Below are positions 17,111 through 28,410 of a stretch of DNA of 64,000 nt, piece by piece. Position numbers and translations under genes: made by a program. Below the pieces are notes generated by a model. That model ran no database searches. It was not told the DNA's origin and was given only the letters and a program-made list of their open reading frames with translations. Numbering within the stretch: the stretch's first letter is position 1; each line of letters starts with the position of its first letter. Source of the stretch: Tatlockia sp. GTDB lineage: Bacteria > Pseudomonadota > Gammaproteobacteria > Legionellales > Legionellaceae. Where the stretch lies: positions 41,647-105,646 of the forward strand of contig JACCVV010000086.1 in the NCBI GenBank assembly GCA_013697955.1, read 5' to 3'.

Positions 17111-20100
17111 TTAATATCCTTTCTTTTTCCCTAAATCATTTCCCATCGCTCCGAAAGTACTTATCGCCATTGTGTCCACCATCATTTTGAAGAAAGGGAC
17201 ATTTATAGCATGACTTGCATAGTTTCCTATACCTACCCCTACCAGAGTAAAACCTAAAGATATTGAGCTAAAATGACTGTTTTTTGGATCTTTTATATTG
17301 GTATAAATCTGACCTGCAATATTTGAAATCCCTCCAGAAATGTATGGATTATTTACCAATTTCTTAAATTTACTAAAAACTGTTACCCCAGCTCCAATTA
17401 CCCCACCCATAAATATATCATTGGCATCCCCTCCGCTAGCAATTGCTCCGTAGGATCCTGATAATAACCCTAAACTCCCATAACCTATAATCGGTGCAAC
17501 AGATGAGCTTTTTAGAGTATTCATTATAAAATTAGCTTTTAAAGCGGCCGATTCTTTTTGTGTATAATAAATTTTTTCACCATAGTTTGTCACCTTAAAT
17601 AGTGACTTTCCTGTGGCGAGGGGAGTTGCTGCCGTAAGCGAAAGGCCTAATTCTAAAGCCTGAGTATTTGTTTCGGAGACGTGAGCCATTCTTAGTACAT
17701 CATGAGTTGCTGTGTTTCTTGGGATTCCGGTTATTAATTGACTACCGCCGGTCAATGTTTGATCAATGCCATGCAAGGCTACACCATAGCCAACGGGAGC
17801 TGTGAGTGGAAAGGCTGTTAATCCTGCACCGACGGAGGTTTCTAATGCTCCTTCTAAAGCTTGGAAAGCGCCTCCAATGCGTGTCATGAATGTATTTACC
17901 TTAGGTTCTACTTTATGTGAGCCCATTATGCCTAAAAACTTAGGGCCATATGAAATAATTTCTTCCCCATAATCATTCCATAGTTCGTTTGCTTTTTCTT
18001 TTATTGAATTAAAGAGCATTTGATCAATTCGTTCTTGGTGGAGGCGTTCGTAGGTGCCGGCTGGGATTGGGGTAAAGGTTTTTTCTTCGGTTAGAGGTAT
18101 GGGACAATAGAGTCCTTCCAGGGATTCTTGATCGCTTTTGAGGTTGGATAAAATTCTTTTTTCTTCTGCGGTTGCCTGGGCATTTAGGAAGCTTGAGCCG
18201 ATGGCTGAGCCGAGGTTGTCTTTTAGAACTGAGACAGCGTCGAATTGGCTGCCATTGATAGCGCTTTGCATTCCGCTGGTTGCGAAAGCTGAAAATTCTG
18301 ATTGGATCAGGGTGCTGCCAGCTTCGCCTAAATTTTCATTTAAGGATTGGTTGAAATCCTTACCAATTTTGCTTCCTGTTAAACCTGCAAGCGCTGCTTT
18401 ACTGCCTAATTCATACCAATTGAAATGTTGATGTTTTTGTAAAGCAAGGCTTAGTCCTTGACTTACTGCATCTTGCTCCATCATTTGGGCGGCCGAGGAA
18501 AGACTAAAGCTTGAAAGAGAGAAATTATCGAGCTTATCCATGGCATTTCTAAAGGCTTGATTGGTGTTTAGTTCTTGCAAAACACCGGTTGAAACGGCAG
18601 TTGAGAGGCCAGTTATGAGAGCACTTTTTAAATCAAGTCCCTTTTGTAAGCCAAAAGCGTTTGCCAGCCCTTGACCTGTTAGATTTCCTGCCACACCTGC
18701 TGTAAATCCAGCTGCCAGAGAACCCAAGGTTCCCATAATTTGGCCTGATAATACTTTCATGCCCAAACTTAATATTTGTCCCAACCCCCCGCTTAATGAT
18801 GCGCCTAATGCTCCTCCTAAAGTTGCGCAAACAGCGGCTGCTATGACTGTGGCAACTACTGAAATTGCTGCGATCGTTATTTTTTTAAATAGGGGATTTG
18901 AATGACTAGGAAAAGCGCTTAAAAATGAGGTAGGAATAGGTAGAGTGGCAGATAAATCACCTAATATATCTGCATTGCTTATTACTTGATGAGTATTAGT
19001 ATTTTGATGTTGTTTAATCGCTACAGCCGGAATTATTAATCGCTGACCCGTGTGAAATTGGCTTGCAGCTTGGCGATCACTTATGCCATTGGCATCGGCG
19101 ATTAAATACCATAAAGAGCTGTCACCGTAAGCTTGCAGAGCAATGCTATCCAGACTATCTCCTGAATGTATTGTATAGGTACCGCTGTTACCTTGTGGAG
19201 AGTTGGCGAGAATTAATTCGGCTTTATTTTGGGCATTTTGATTTTCATTGGATCTTGAGAAAAAGGAATCAGCGTTTGGTAAATTACCGGCCGGTGTGAA
19301 ACCACCATAGATATTCATGCGTTGTGATTTATCGGTATTTAATTGCACATCCCCAATAATTTTACCGGCAACAGTGATGTAACTGGTTTGTCCGTTTTTA
19401 TCTTTGCGACTTTTAATGCCCTCAAAGGTGCTAATCTTATACTCAGTAGTGTTCGATCTGCCTGTACCGTCTGCCTGCAAATCAACTGCCAGTATAAGTT
19501 GACCGTTTACATCATAGTAACGGGTGTTTTGCCCAACGGTAGGCCGAGACTTATTAATAGTTAAGAAAGCCTTATCAGTTGATTGTGAATAGCTATCCCA
19601 TTTCTCATAATCATAATAATGTGAACTTTCAACCAATAAATTATTTTTAATTTGAGTTGAATGTAATATGAGAAGATTACCTACTCCATCATAGAGGTAA
19701 TTGTTTTTTTCAGTTTCAAGCCACTGGCCATACCCATAATATGTTTTACCTATCTGCCATTGAAGCAAATCACCATCATAGTTATTAATTGTTTGTTCGC
19801 GGGCTGTACCGTAAATATCATAAAGAAATTCACTATCAATGCGATCTAATTGGTCGTAAGTGATTGCTTTTAAACGATAGTTATTTTTGTAAATCTCTTT
19901 CAGGCGAGAATTATTATCATAGTAATAGGTATAACCCTCTAAGCCAGCGCCCTCGAATTTATAGGCTTCTTTAACGTTACCAGCTTCGTCATAGACGAGA
20001 ATCGAACCCTGGTTATTATTAAGAACCAATGAACCATCTACCAAACTACCCTTGTTAATCAGCATACGGTTATTGTCGTCATAGCTGAAATAATCATCGT

Positions 20101-23100
20101 TAATTAATTTTTGATAGCCCGTGTAATTCGCTTCCACATGTGTTTTTCGGATATTACCTACGGCATCGTAAAAATAATCTACGCTTAAAAGCGCGTTATC
20201 TTTTGGGGGAAAACGATTATCGATATCATCTGGATGTCTACGCCGGACAGTAGTTAAGCGTCCAAGTGCATCATAGGCATAAAAATCCATTTCTTTTAAC
20301 CAGCCATTATCCCTGCCTTGGGTATGACGGCTTGAAGATTTCGATATCATGTTGCCATCGGCATCATAGTCATAGTCAGTATTTTCCTCATAGGTATTAT
20401 CCGTATGAGAAAGCAGTTGGCCATCTCCCAAATAGCGGTAAGAGATATTTTTACCTACAGAAGAGGTTTCCTCTAAAAGTAAATTATTTTTATTGTATTT
20501 GTAGAATGTTTGACGGTTACCCAAGTCAGTATGTTCAACCAAACGTCCTTGTTCATCATAACGCCAACTTTGGCTAAGATGGTTAGCGTCTGTTTCCAGA
20601 ATTTTGTGGCCTGAATCATCATATGCATAATTGGTTATGCGATTTTTAACATCATTCTTAAGGATTAAGTTATCTAAATTGTCATAGGAAAATTGTATCG
20701 ACTGATTTAAGGCGTTCCGTTGTTCCAGCAAATGACCAGCTTCATCATAAGAATAGCTTTGGCTACTCGTCGGGGTTTTCAAGTGGGTTAAATGATTCGC
20801 TTTATCGTAGGTATAAGTGGTTATTCCTTTTAGCTCATTTTGACTTGAAGCGAGTCTGCCAAACAAATCATAAGTTTTTATTCTTTTATGGCCAAGAGCA
20901 TCTATTTCCTCTAGTGTCGCTCCATCTGCTTCCAGAATTTTTGCAATAGTATGCCCGTTTGCATCGGTGAGTGCGATTGAACGACCCAAACCATCATAGG
21001 CAAAGTAAAGTGTAGGTTTAATTTTTTGCAATTGGTGCTTATTGTCGAGAATATCAACTTCAGGGAGCTCCTGCTTTACCACCTGATTGAAAGCATTGTA
21101 TTCATAACGGGTTTCAAAGCCTCTTGCACTTATGTGGGACAACATATTACCCCAGCGATCCAGTCGTTGCGACTCTGAAACTTGCCTTAACAAGTTTTTT
21201 CCTTCTCTCAAAGTAAATTCTTTGCTTTGGCGCACACAATGGCCGAGTCCATCATATTCGTTATTTTGACGCTGCAAATTGTAAAGCCATTGTTCAGTAT
21301 TAAAAGTCTGGGTGTCGTCAAATAAAGCCTTTGATAGATCAATTCCTTCGAACCCATATTCCCGCGATTCAGCATTGGTTGCTGTCACTGTCTGGGTGAT
21401 TTTATCAGTCAAGTCATAGACAAAAATTTGATAATGACCACTGGTGTTGGAGCGTCTGATCCGACCCAGCTTATCGTATTCGATATGAGTAGTTAATTTA
21501 CCATTGATCCCTTTCGCAATTAGCTCCCCGAAGGTATTGTATTCTGCATCTTCAGTTTTTAGTTGGCCGTTGTTTTTATAGATAGCCGTTTGGAGAAGAT
21601 GCGCTTCTTTATCATAGGTGAAACCTTTGTCGATTAGCCGTTTGCTGCCATCATTTTGCGACAAAAGCTGCCAACTGCGTGTGATGTTACCGTTTTCATC
21701 ATAGCTATAGTTTATTTCGTGGCTTAAGCCATCAATCGCAGTTATAACCTTTCCCTGATTATCAAAAATAGAACGTTGGGAAATATCTTTGGCTGATTTG
21801 TCGTATAGAATGTAATTGTTTCCATCTGCTTCCTTTGCTCCCTGCGCATGACGGATCGTTTCAACTAACTGGCCCAGGCTATCATAGCTATAGCTAGTAG
21901 CAGCACGTCCTGCTTTGGTTTGTGGCCCAATCTTGGTAATTAACCGATTTAGCGAATCATAATAGTAAAAAACGGTATGCCCAAGAGGATCTGTTGTTGA
22001 GGTCAAGTTGCCCGAGGCGTCATAGGTATAGTTTGTAGTTAAATCAGATACAAATGTCTCATAGCGATTAGAGCCAGATAATAGCCTTTCATGTGCTACC
22101 TTTTGAAGGGTTTTAGCAGTTAAGCGACCTAGCTTGTCATAACTTAGATTTTTATGCCTATCTTTTGCATTCGCAATAGGCGTTTTGGATTCACTATCCC
22201 AATGTGTAGCGCGAGTTGCATAATCTGTTTCTTCTATACATTCGCCAAAATTATTATAACAATAAGTGCTTAGATATTGTTCTGCATCCAGCTGTGCTGT
22301 TTTTAGGCCGTCTTTATCATAGTAATAAGAAGTCTTTGCCCAATCTTTTTCATTTCGCTTAACGGAAAGTGTAATTAGTTCGCCAAAGGTATTGTAAGTC
22401 ATCGAACTAACAGGAGTTAACTCCTCATAATGTTGGGTTTGTGCGTTATAACTAAAAATTGAGGGACGCCGAGTTTCAATTAATTGATTAATTTGATTGT
22501 AACTATAAGTTTCCTGGCGATCTTTTTTATCGACTCTGTGTGCCTTACCAATAGACTCAGAATTGTAATTAAAATCAGAGGTTACACTTAGATAATTCGC
22601 ATAATTGATCTTTGATTCCAGATTACCAAAACCATCATAACTATAACCAGTTAAAGCTCCCCTTGCATCTACGGAATATAATAATTGCCCTTTATTATCA
22701 TAAGCTTTATAGCGCCAATTATTTGCTCTATCTTTAGTGGCAATTTCTTCACCGAAAGCGTTGTAGCAGGTTTCTTCAGTTAATGTTTGTAATCGCTCTT
22801 GTCTGTTAACGCTTGCGCAGGTGCCTTTTAAATTAACCGAGATATCAGGAGAAATTGTTTTAATCTTGCGGTTATTTGCATCGTAGATGAAATGTTGGGT
22901 TTGTTTTAGACCTTCAGCATCACGAATTGTGGAGCTAATATTACCGAAGCTGTCATATACATTCCGGGTGATTATTGAACGGGCTTTGCTTATCCAATTT
23001 GTTTGCGAGGATTTTATATTTGTAATTGGCGTGTGGGTTTCTATGAGGTGATTTTCCTCGTCATAAACATAGGTCCATTCTGCTGAATTTAGCTCCGTTT

Positions 23101-26100
23101 TTGAGAGCACATTATTATTTCCATCATAAACAAAGGTAGTTTTTTGATCTTTAGCATCGGTTTTTTTTGTTAAACGTCCAGCATTGTCGTAGCTGTAATT
23201 AGATGTTCGTGCTTTAAGATCCTTAGTAAGCAGCTCTTTTAACATTTGTTCAGTTGAAATCTCCGCGGTTGCCCGAATGTCATGCGCTATTTCGGCAACG
23301 ATGTTTCCTAAATCATCATAACGCCGCTCCAGAATTCTGCCTTCTGGACTAATACGGTAAATTTCTCTGCCGGCCAAATCAAAAATAAAGCGGGTCATTC
23401 TGTCTTTATTAGTGATTTTTATTTGCTCTTGCCAGTTTGCTAACCGAAGACTGGCAGCATACAGACGCATTGCATATTTCTGACTCGCTATAATATTTCC
23501 CAGACCGTCATAGGAATAACTAATAACTGAGCCATCTGCACTGGCTTGATAACTTAATCGTCCTGCCAGGTCATAGGTATAAGCAGTGTATTGATCGCGC
23601 AAGGGAGAAACTTTAATGTTTTCTTTAATATCCTCAAGTGAGTATTTTATTAAACCATATGAAATATGGGTTGCGTATTTAGTTTTAGATTTAAGTAAGC
23701 CAGCATCGTCATAGCTAAATTCAGTTAAAAAATTACCTTCGTCCACCTGATAAACGAGTCGATTTAAATCATCATAGGCAAAATTTTGTATTCTTTGTCC
23801 TGCACTCGGTGGTGTTACTCTGTCACCTGCTTTAATTTTTTCTAAAGATTTGGGCACCGCAAAACGTATTATTTGGGTTAAGTTATCGTTTTTATCATAT
23901 TGATAATAAGTTGTATTGCCTAGAGCATCAAAATGAGCGGTAAGCCTTCCTAAAGCATCGTAATCATTAAAGCGATATTGATCATGAACGCTTTCTTTGA
24001 GTAAAAGGGGCAGTTCTTTTTCAGAATAATTTTCTGCTGGGATAATTCGGTTGGCATAAACAATGGTTCTTTCTTCCTTGCCATTGGCACTATAAAGATG
24101 CTCAGTAACAACACCCCTGGGATTTATTTGATAGCGGCAGAGGTTTTCAAGGTTATAGATAAAATAACTTTTTTGGTTTTTAGCGTCGGTTTGGCTAATT
24201 AAATTATCGTTGAGATCGTAAGCGTAACTAGTAGTTAATTTTAGCCCTTCAGGATCGATAATAAGTGCTGTACGGCGGCCCAGATCATCACATTCAAAGG
24301 CAGTGATTTTATTTTTTCCCCAGGCATGGGTTTCGACCTGACGCACCATAAAACCACGATCATCATAATGGAACTCAGAAATAAGATTTAGACCTCCTGG
24401 GTCGGTACAGCTCCTTACAAGATTGCCTTTATCATCATAGCTAAATTGTTTATGAAGACCATTTGCTTCGATAATTTCAAGTTGGCGGCCAATACCGTCG
24501 TAATGATAGGTGGTTTTTAGAGCTAGTCCTGCCGGATCAACAATTTTACTGAGTGTTCTACCCTCTGCATCATAGCTATACATAATAAGCCTATTTTTAG
24601 CTTCAAGTTGTAGAACAAGATTGCCGCTCGAATCATATTCATAGACTTTTGAAGAATCATCAGGTGCTTTTATCTCTATTAATTCAGCTTTTTCATTATA
24701 AAAAAAATGAGTTGATTTGCCCTTTCCATCGATCAATTCAATCTTATCACCAAAGGCATTGAATTGTGTCTTTATCTGGCTGTAACCGGGATGACGCAGG
24801 GTTAAGGTATTATTTAGATCATCATAGGTATAAGAATTAATTTCAGTTGAGGCATAATTTGTCTCACTCAAAATTCGTCCAAAGGCATCATATTTAGTCG
24901 TTTTCATTTTTTGCGACTGGTTAGTAATGCCAGTACGCTCACCACGTTTATTATAGTTAAAACGCATTACCCCAGTTCGCGCATCAATGTTTTTTTCAAC
25001 ACGGCCGAAAATATCATATTTAGTATCTAAAACACGCTCGAAGCCGCCGACATCATCCTTTTTTCGGCTTAATTGTCCCAACTGATTATAATCATAATGA
25101 GTCACAAGTTTTCTGTTCGCGCTTATAAATTGCTGCGTTTCTTCTATTTCACCAAAACTATTGTAAGCGGTTAGCATCTGGCCTTTTTTTCCGGTGCATT
25201 TTTTAATTAAAAGTCCAAGATTATTGTATTCATAAGAGGTAACTTCATCTGTGGCTTCATTTTTTAAATGCTTTAATAGTTCAGTCAGTTTAGATGTTGT
25301 CAGGTTAGCTACATTTTCCTTTAGTTTTTTTGAATAACGATAGCTAAATTCAACCTGATTAAAAGTATTAAAGCCTTGTTCGCTCACCTCACCATTTGCA
25401 TTAACAGTATAAATTAGTTGGCCTGACTCATCATAGTAATAACGAGTTGTTTGGTTGAGTTCATTGGTCCGGCTTACCAATCGTCCGGCTAAATCATAGT
25501 TATAACTTAAACCATGTTGCTGCCAGATAGCCTCAATTTGCTCTTCATTGAGATTGAAATTTTGTGTGAGTTTTGCTGCACCGATTGCATCTAAACATTG
25601 GCTGATCCTTCCCAAGGCATCATAGCGAAATCGTTCCTGGCGAGCCTTTTGAGACTTTTCATTAATTAAAGTTTTTGAGATAACCATTCCTTTTTGGTCG
25701 TAACTATAACGCGTGATAAGCCCGTTTTGCTCTTTTTGCTCAACTAATTGCCCAAGATCATTGTAATTATAGTTGCTAAGATGATCGGCCAATTTTTCAG
25801 ATAAATTAAGATCAGCTAGTTTAGTGTTTTCATGAATTTCATTAAATTTTTGACTAGTAATGGCTGTTGCGAATTGGCGTTTTTTGATCAATAAACCACG
25901 CTCATCATATTCATAAGTGGTGACATAACCCATGGGATCAATATCGGCAATTTTTAGTCCTGCCAAGTTATAAAGGCTAAAATTATGAATGTCCGCTTTA
26001 TCGGCATCTGGTCGGTTCCATTCAATCGAAACGGGGGGGACAAGACGACGGGCATGTTGAATAGTTTCAAGTAGATTTCCTTGGCGATCATAATAAAAGG

Positions 26101-28390
26101 ATTTAGCAGCGCCTTCGCCGTTAATCTCTGCTTGCAGTCGTCCTTCACTGTCGTAAAAGTAGTAATGAGAACGATCTGGTGTTGATTCTTGTAATTTAAC
26201 TGACTCAAAAGACAAAATTTGATCTGATTTATAATTATTCAAGCGTTTGGCATAAGCAGTTTTTTTAATTATTCGGCCTTCTTCATCATATTCAAAGGCA
26301 ATAACTGCACCATTCGAATCAATTTGATAGGCAATTTGATTTTTGGCGTTATAGACAATCTGACTAATACGATCCTGATAATCTTGAACTGGAATTTCTG
26401 CCCATGGCGGAATGGATTCCGGCCAAGTTTTTGTATCGACGGGTTTTTTATATTGAATAGTTTGTACGAGATGACCAAGGCTATCGTAACGGAACTCTGT
26501 TAGCGCACCGCCGGGCTTACATTTTGCAATGAGTTGATCTTCATTATTATAGAAAAAGTAAGTGACCTTGCCATCTACGCTAGTCTCCGACTGCAAACGT
26601 CCTGATTTATCATAGCTATAATGAATGGTTCCATAAGCCTGTTTTTCATTAATATATTGTGTGCTTAAGAGCAGACCGCTTCGATCATAGATACAGATTG
26701 TTTGAGTGCCTTTAGCATCAGTTGTTGTGATTCGTTGATTGCCATCATCATATTCAAAACGCTCTATATGATTTTGATTATCAGAACGCAAAATCAAGCG
26801 ACCTAAATCATCATAAATGTAAGTGGTTGTACTAAAGCCACCCTTTATTGGCAGCATTTTTTCTACCAAGCGGCCTGCAGCATCATAACGGTACTGTATG
26901 ATTAGTGATTTGTCGGGAATCCCTTCACCAAATTCATTGACATTAGTATAAAGGACTTCTTCATCCAGTTGGCCGCGCCAGTCATAATGATAGCTTTTAA
27001 GGTTAATGGTCTCTGATTTTTGCAATTTTACCCAAGAAATTAATTCCTTCAGGCTCAAAGTTTGATCATTTTTTAAATCACTTAAATCATAACTGGTCAA
27101 AATATAAGTCCGTTTGCTTTCACATTGACCTTCTTGATTGTAACGATACTCCGTCACTCGGCCATTCACTGAAATATCAAAGCGCAAATGACCCCGCTCA
27201 TCATATACAAAACGACTAGTTTTTGGATTTTTGGGGTAAGTAGTTCCATTGAAAATTGAAGAAACAGTTTCATTTAATAAATGATGTTCGCTGTCATAAA
27301 TTCGGGTTTTAACTTGGCCAGAGGGTACTTCCGTTCGAATGCAATCACCTGCTTCGTTATAGCTAAAGAACCAGTGTAAAGATCCTTGATGGACTGCACT
27401 TAAATTATCACCTTGATACTCATATCGGATAGGTGAATTAAGAGGGCTATCAATTCCCGTTAAACGGCCTTTTTCATCATAGTAATAAATTACGCTCTGG
27501 CCTGAGCTATTTTTAATTTCAGTCTTCCCATGATGGTAAGTGTAAGTTGTAATTCGACCTTCACCATCTTTGAGTTCTTTAACCCGACCCTCAGAATCAT
27601 AGTCAATGTTTAACGAGCTACCATCAGACTGGTTTATCGCAGTTATTCGATCTGAATCTCCTGCGTAATTATAAGTTATCCAGTACGTTTTACCTTCGCC
27701 AAGATCACGGCTTACCTTTTGCAGACGGTTATGTTCATCGTAATCGTAATGTAAATGATGAATTGTTTTTCCTTCACTTTGAGTTTTAATATCTTTTAAT
27801 AAACCCTTTTCAAAGGTCCAGACAACACTTTGTTTACCACTATTATCAATGATTTTTTCTAATTGCCCTTTGTGATAGGAAAATTGTAACTGGTGCCCAT
27901 CGCGGTCTATCAATCTGGCCAGTTGTCCGGTTACATTGTATTCACAACTGGCCGAACTCGCCCCTTCACGATATGACCATTTATTATCTGAAAAACGAAG
28001 GCTTGCGGTTCCTCCATTGTCGCTAAAATAATAACCCTTTACCTTATCGAAAATAAAACGACTATGATGCCCGTCTTCATCGACTCGAATTAGTTCAGAA
28101 CCAGTGATGTTAACTTCGCCGTTTATCAATAAATGAGTTTGAGTATTAAAAAACCAATTCTGTCCCCTTTCTCCAAGAGAGTTATAACTTTGTATGACCT
28201 CAAACCCTAATCCTGAGCTAGCCAGAAAACCATCACTTTGGCGTAAAACCATATTACCGTTTGCAGCATTGATATAAACTGATTCGCCACCCTGACCTAG
28301 CGCTGCCCCACCTTTGGGACCGTAATTTCCTAATCGACCCAGTGAGGAACCTGATAATCCTAACCCTTGATTTGTAAATACCTGCGTCAT
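17111..28390 (-). CDS. Giant RHS/YD-repeat protein with LysM and hydrophobic C-terminal region
   Basis: A 3759-residue protein. It starts with a glycine-rich NQGLGLSGSSLGRLGNYG and VYINAANGNMVL segment and has no signal peptide. RHS/YD repeats then run to about residue 3000: dozens of copies of the form YDxxGRLxxxxDxxG, which build a beta-cocoon in known RHS and TcC proteins. A LysM module lies at about 3069-3120 (YTIHSGDSLDSIALQAYG...GQRLIIP). A long Ala/Gly-rich hydrophobic stretch follows at about 3165-3250, then about 500 residues with further glycine-rich hydrophobic stretches (GAGLTAFPLTAPVGYG, GDANDIFMGGVIGAGVTVF). The usual core-ending DPxG motif before a toxin is not seen. No T6SS gene is nearby. 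It is probably a surface or exported polymorphic-toxin-like protein; the target is unknown. Confidence 0.85.
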   Translation of the reverse strand: MTQVFTNQGLGLSGSSLGRLGNYGPKGGAALGQGGESVYINAANGNMVLRQSDGFLASSGLGFEVIQSYNSLGERGQNWFFNTQTHLLINGEVNITGSELIRVDEDGHHSRFIFDKVKGYYFSDNGGTASLRFSDNKWSYREGASSASCEYNVTGQLARLIDRDGHQLQFSYHKGQLEKIIDNSGKQSVVWTFEKGLLKDIKTQSEGKTIHHLHYDYDEHNRLQKVSRDLGEGKTYWITYNYAGDSDRITAINQSDGSSLNIDYDSEGRVKELKDGEGRITTYTYHHGKTEIKNSSGQSVIYYYDEKGRLTGIDSPLNSPIRYEYQGDNLSAVHQGSLHWFFSYNEAGDCIRTEVPSGQVKTRIYDSEHHLLNETVSSIFNGTTYPKNPKTSRFVYDERGHLRFDISVNGRVTEYRYNQEGQCESKRTYILTSYDLSDLKNDQTLSLKELISWVKLQKSETINLKSYHYDWRGQLDEEVLYTNVNEFGEGIPDKSLIIQYRYDAAGRLVEKMLPIKGGFSTTTYIYDDLGRLILRSDNQNHIERFEYDDGNQRITTTDAKGTQTICIYDRSGLLLSTQYINEKQAYGTIHYSYDKSGRLQSETSVDGKVTYFFYNNEDQLIAKCKPGGALTEFRYDSLGHLVQTIQYKKPVDTKTWPESIPPWAEIPVQDYQDRISQIVYNAKNQIAYQIDSNGAVIAFEYDEEGRIIKKTAYAKRLNNYKSDQILSFESVKLQESTPDRSHYYFYDSEGRLQAEINGEGAAKSFYYDRQGNLLETIQHARRLVPPVSIEWNRPDADKADIHNFSLYNLAGLKIADIDPMGYVTTYEYDERGLLIKKRQFATAITSQKFNEIHENTKLADLNLSEKLADHLSNYNYNDLGQLVEQKEQNGLITRYSYDQKGMVISKTLINEKSQKARQERFRYDALGRISQCLDAIGAAKLTQNFNLNEEQIEAIWQQHGLSYNYDLAGRLVSRTNELNQTTRYYYDESGQLIYTVNANGEVSEQGFNTFNQVEFSYRYSKKLKENVANLTTSKLTELLKHLKNEATDEVTSYEYNNLGLLIKKCTGKKGQMLTAYNSFGEIEETQQFISANRKLVTHYDYNQLGQLSRKKDDVGGFERVLDTKYDIFGRVEKNIDARTGVMRFNYNKRGERTGITNQSQKMKTTKYDAFGRILSETNYASTEINSYTYDDLNNTLTLRHPGYSQIKTQFNAFGDKIELIDGKGKSTHFFYNEKAELIEIKAPDDSSKVYEYDSSGNLVLQLEAKNRLIMYSYDAEGRTLSKIVDPAGLALKTTYHYDGIGRQLEIIEANGLHKQFSYDDKGNLVRSCTDPGGLNLISEFHYDDRGFMVRQVETHAWGKNKITAFECDDLGRRTALIIDPEGLKLTTSYAYDLNDNLISQTDAKNQKSYFIYNLENLCRYQINPRGVVTEHLYSANGKEERTIVYANRIIPAENYSEKELPLLLKESVHDQYRFNDYDALGRLTAHFDALGNTTYYQYDKNDNLTQIIRFAVPKSLEKIKAGDRVTPPSAGQRIQNFAYDDLNRLVYQVDEGNFLTEFSYDDAGLLKSKTKYATHISYGLIKYSLEDIKENIKVSPLRDQYTAYTYDLAGRLSYQASADGSVISYSYDGLGNIIASQKYAMRLYAASLRLANWQEQIKITNKDRMTRFIFDLAGREIYRISPEGRILERRYDDLGNIVAEIAHDIRATAEISTEQMLKELLTKDLKARTSNYSYDNAGRLTKKTDAKDQKTTFVYDGNNNVLSKTELNSAEWTYVYDEENHLIETHTPITNIKSSQTNWISKARSIITRNVYDSFGNISSTIRDAEGLKQTQHFIYDANNRKIKTISPDISVNLKGTCASVNRQERLQTLTEETCYNAFGEEIATKDRANNWRYKAYDNKGQLLYSVDARGALTGYSYDGFGNLESKINYANYLSVTSDFNYNSESIGKAHRVDKKDRQETYSYNQINQLIETRRPSIFSYNAQTQHYEELTPVSSMTYNTFGELITLSVKRNEKDWAKTSYYYDKDGLKTAQLDAEQYLSTYCYNNFGECIEETDYATRATHWDSESKTPIANAKDRHKNLSYDKLGRLTAKTLQKVAHERLLSGSNRYETFVSDLTTNYTYDASGNLTSTTDPLGHTVFYYYDSLNRLITKIGPQTKAGRAATSYSYDSLGQLVETIRHAQGAKEADGNNYILYDKSAKDISQRSIFDNQGKVITAIDGLSHEINYSYDENGNITRSWQLLSQNDGSKRLIDKGFTYDKEAHLLQTAIYKNNGQLKTEDAEYNTFGELIAKGINGKLTTHIEYDKLGRIRRSNTSGHYQIFVYDLTDKITQTVTATNAESREYGFEGIDLSKALFDDTQTFNTEQWLYNLQRQNNEYDGLGHCVRQSKEFTLREGKNLLRQVSESQRLDRWGNMLSHISARGFETRYEYNAFNQVVKQELPEVDILDNKHQLQKIKPTLYFAYDGLGRSIALTDANGHTIAKILEADGATLEEIDALGHKRIKTYDLFGRLASSQNELKGITTYTYDKANHLTHLKTPTSSQSYSYDEAGHLLEQRNALNQSIQFSYDNLDNLILKNDVKNRITNYAYDDSGHKILETDANHLSQSWRYDEQGRLVEHTDLGNRQTFYKYNKNNLLLEETSSVGKNISYRYLGDGQLLSHTDNTYEENTDYDYDADGNMISKSSSRHTQGRDNGWLKEMDFYAYDALGRLTTVRRRHPDDIDNRFPPKDNALLSVDYFYDAVGNIRKTHVEANYTGYQKLINDDYFSYDDNNRMLINKGSLVDGSLVLNNNQGSILVYDEAGNVKEAYKFEGAGLEGYTYYYDNNSRLKEIYKNNYRLKAITYDQLDRIDSEFLYDIYGTAREQTINNYDGDLLQWQIGKTYYGYGQWLETEKNNYLYDGVGNLLILHSTQIKNNLLVESSHYYDYEKWDSYSQSTDKAFLTINKSRPTVGQNTRYYDVNGQLILAVDLQADGTGRSNTTEYKISTFEGIKSRKDKNGQTSYITVAGKIIGDVQLNTDKSQRMNIYGGFTPAGNLPNADSFFSRSNENQNAQNKAELILANSPQGNSGTYTIHSGDSLDSIALQAYGDSSLWYLIADANGISDRQAASQFHTGQRLIIPAVAIKQHQNTNTHQVISNADILGDLSATLPIPTSFLSAFPSHSNPLFKKITIAAISVVATVIAAAVCATLGGALGASLSGGLGQILSLGMKVLSGQIMGTLGSLAAGFTAGVAGNLTGQGLANAFGLQKGLDLKSALITGLSTAVSTGVLQELNTNQAFRNAMDKLDNFSLSSFSLSSAAQMMEQDAVSQGLSLALQKHQHFNWYELGSKAALAGLTGSKIGKDFNQSLNENLGEAGSTLIQSEFSAFATSGMQSAINGSQFDAVSVLKDNLGSAIGSSFLNAQATAEEKRILSNLKSDQESLEGLYCPIPLTEEKTFTPIPAGTYERLHQERIDQMLFNSIKEKANELWNDYGEEIISYGPKFLGIMGSHKVEPKVNTFMTRIGGAFQALEGALETSVGAGLTAFPLTAPVGYGVALHGIDQTLTGGSQLITGIPRNTATHDVLRMAHVSETNTQALELGLSLTAATPLATGKSLFKVTNYGEKIYYTQKESAALKANFIMNTLKSSSVAPIIGYGSLGLLSGSYGAIASGGDANDIFMGGVIGAGVTVFSKFKKLVNNPYISGGISNIAGQIYTNIKDPKNSHFSSISLGFTLVGVGIGNYASHAINVPFFKMMVDTMAISTFGAMGNDLGKKKGY

Positions 28391-28410
28391 CCTCTCACCC
28401 CTTTTTATTC

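Noticed and set aside
18138..20577. Plus-strand open frames of 70-100 codons inside the RHS gene
   Set aside because: They lie antisense to a clear repeat protein, lack ribosome sites and are byproducts of its codon pattern.
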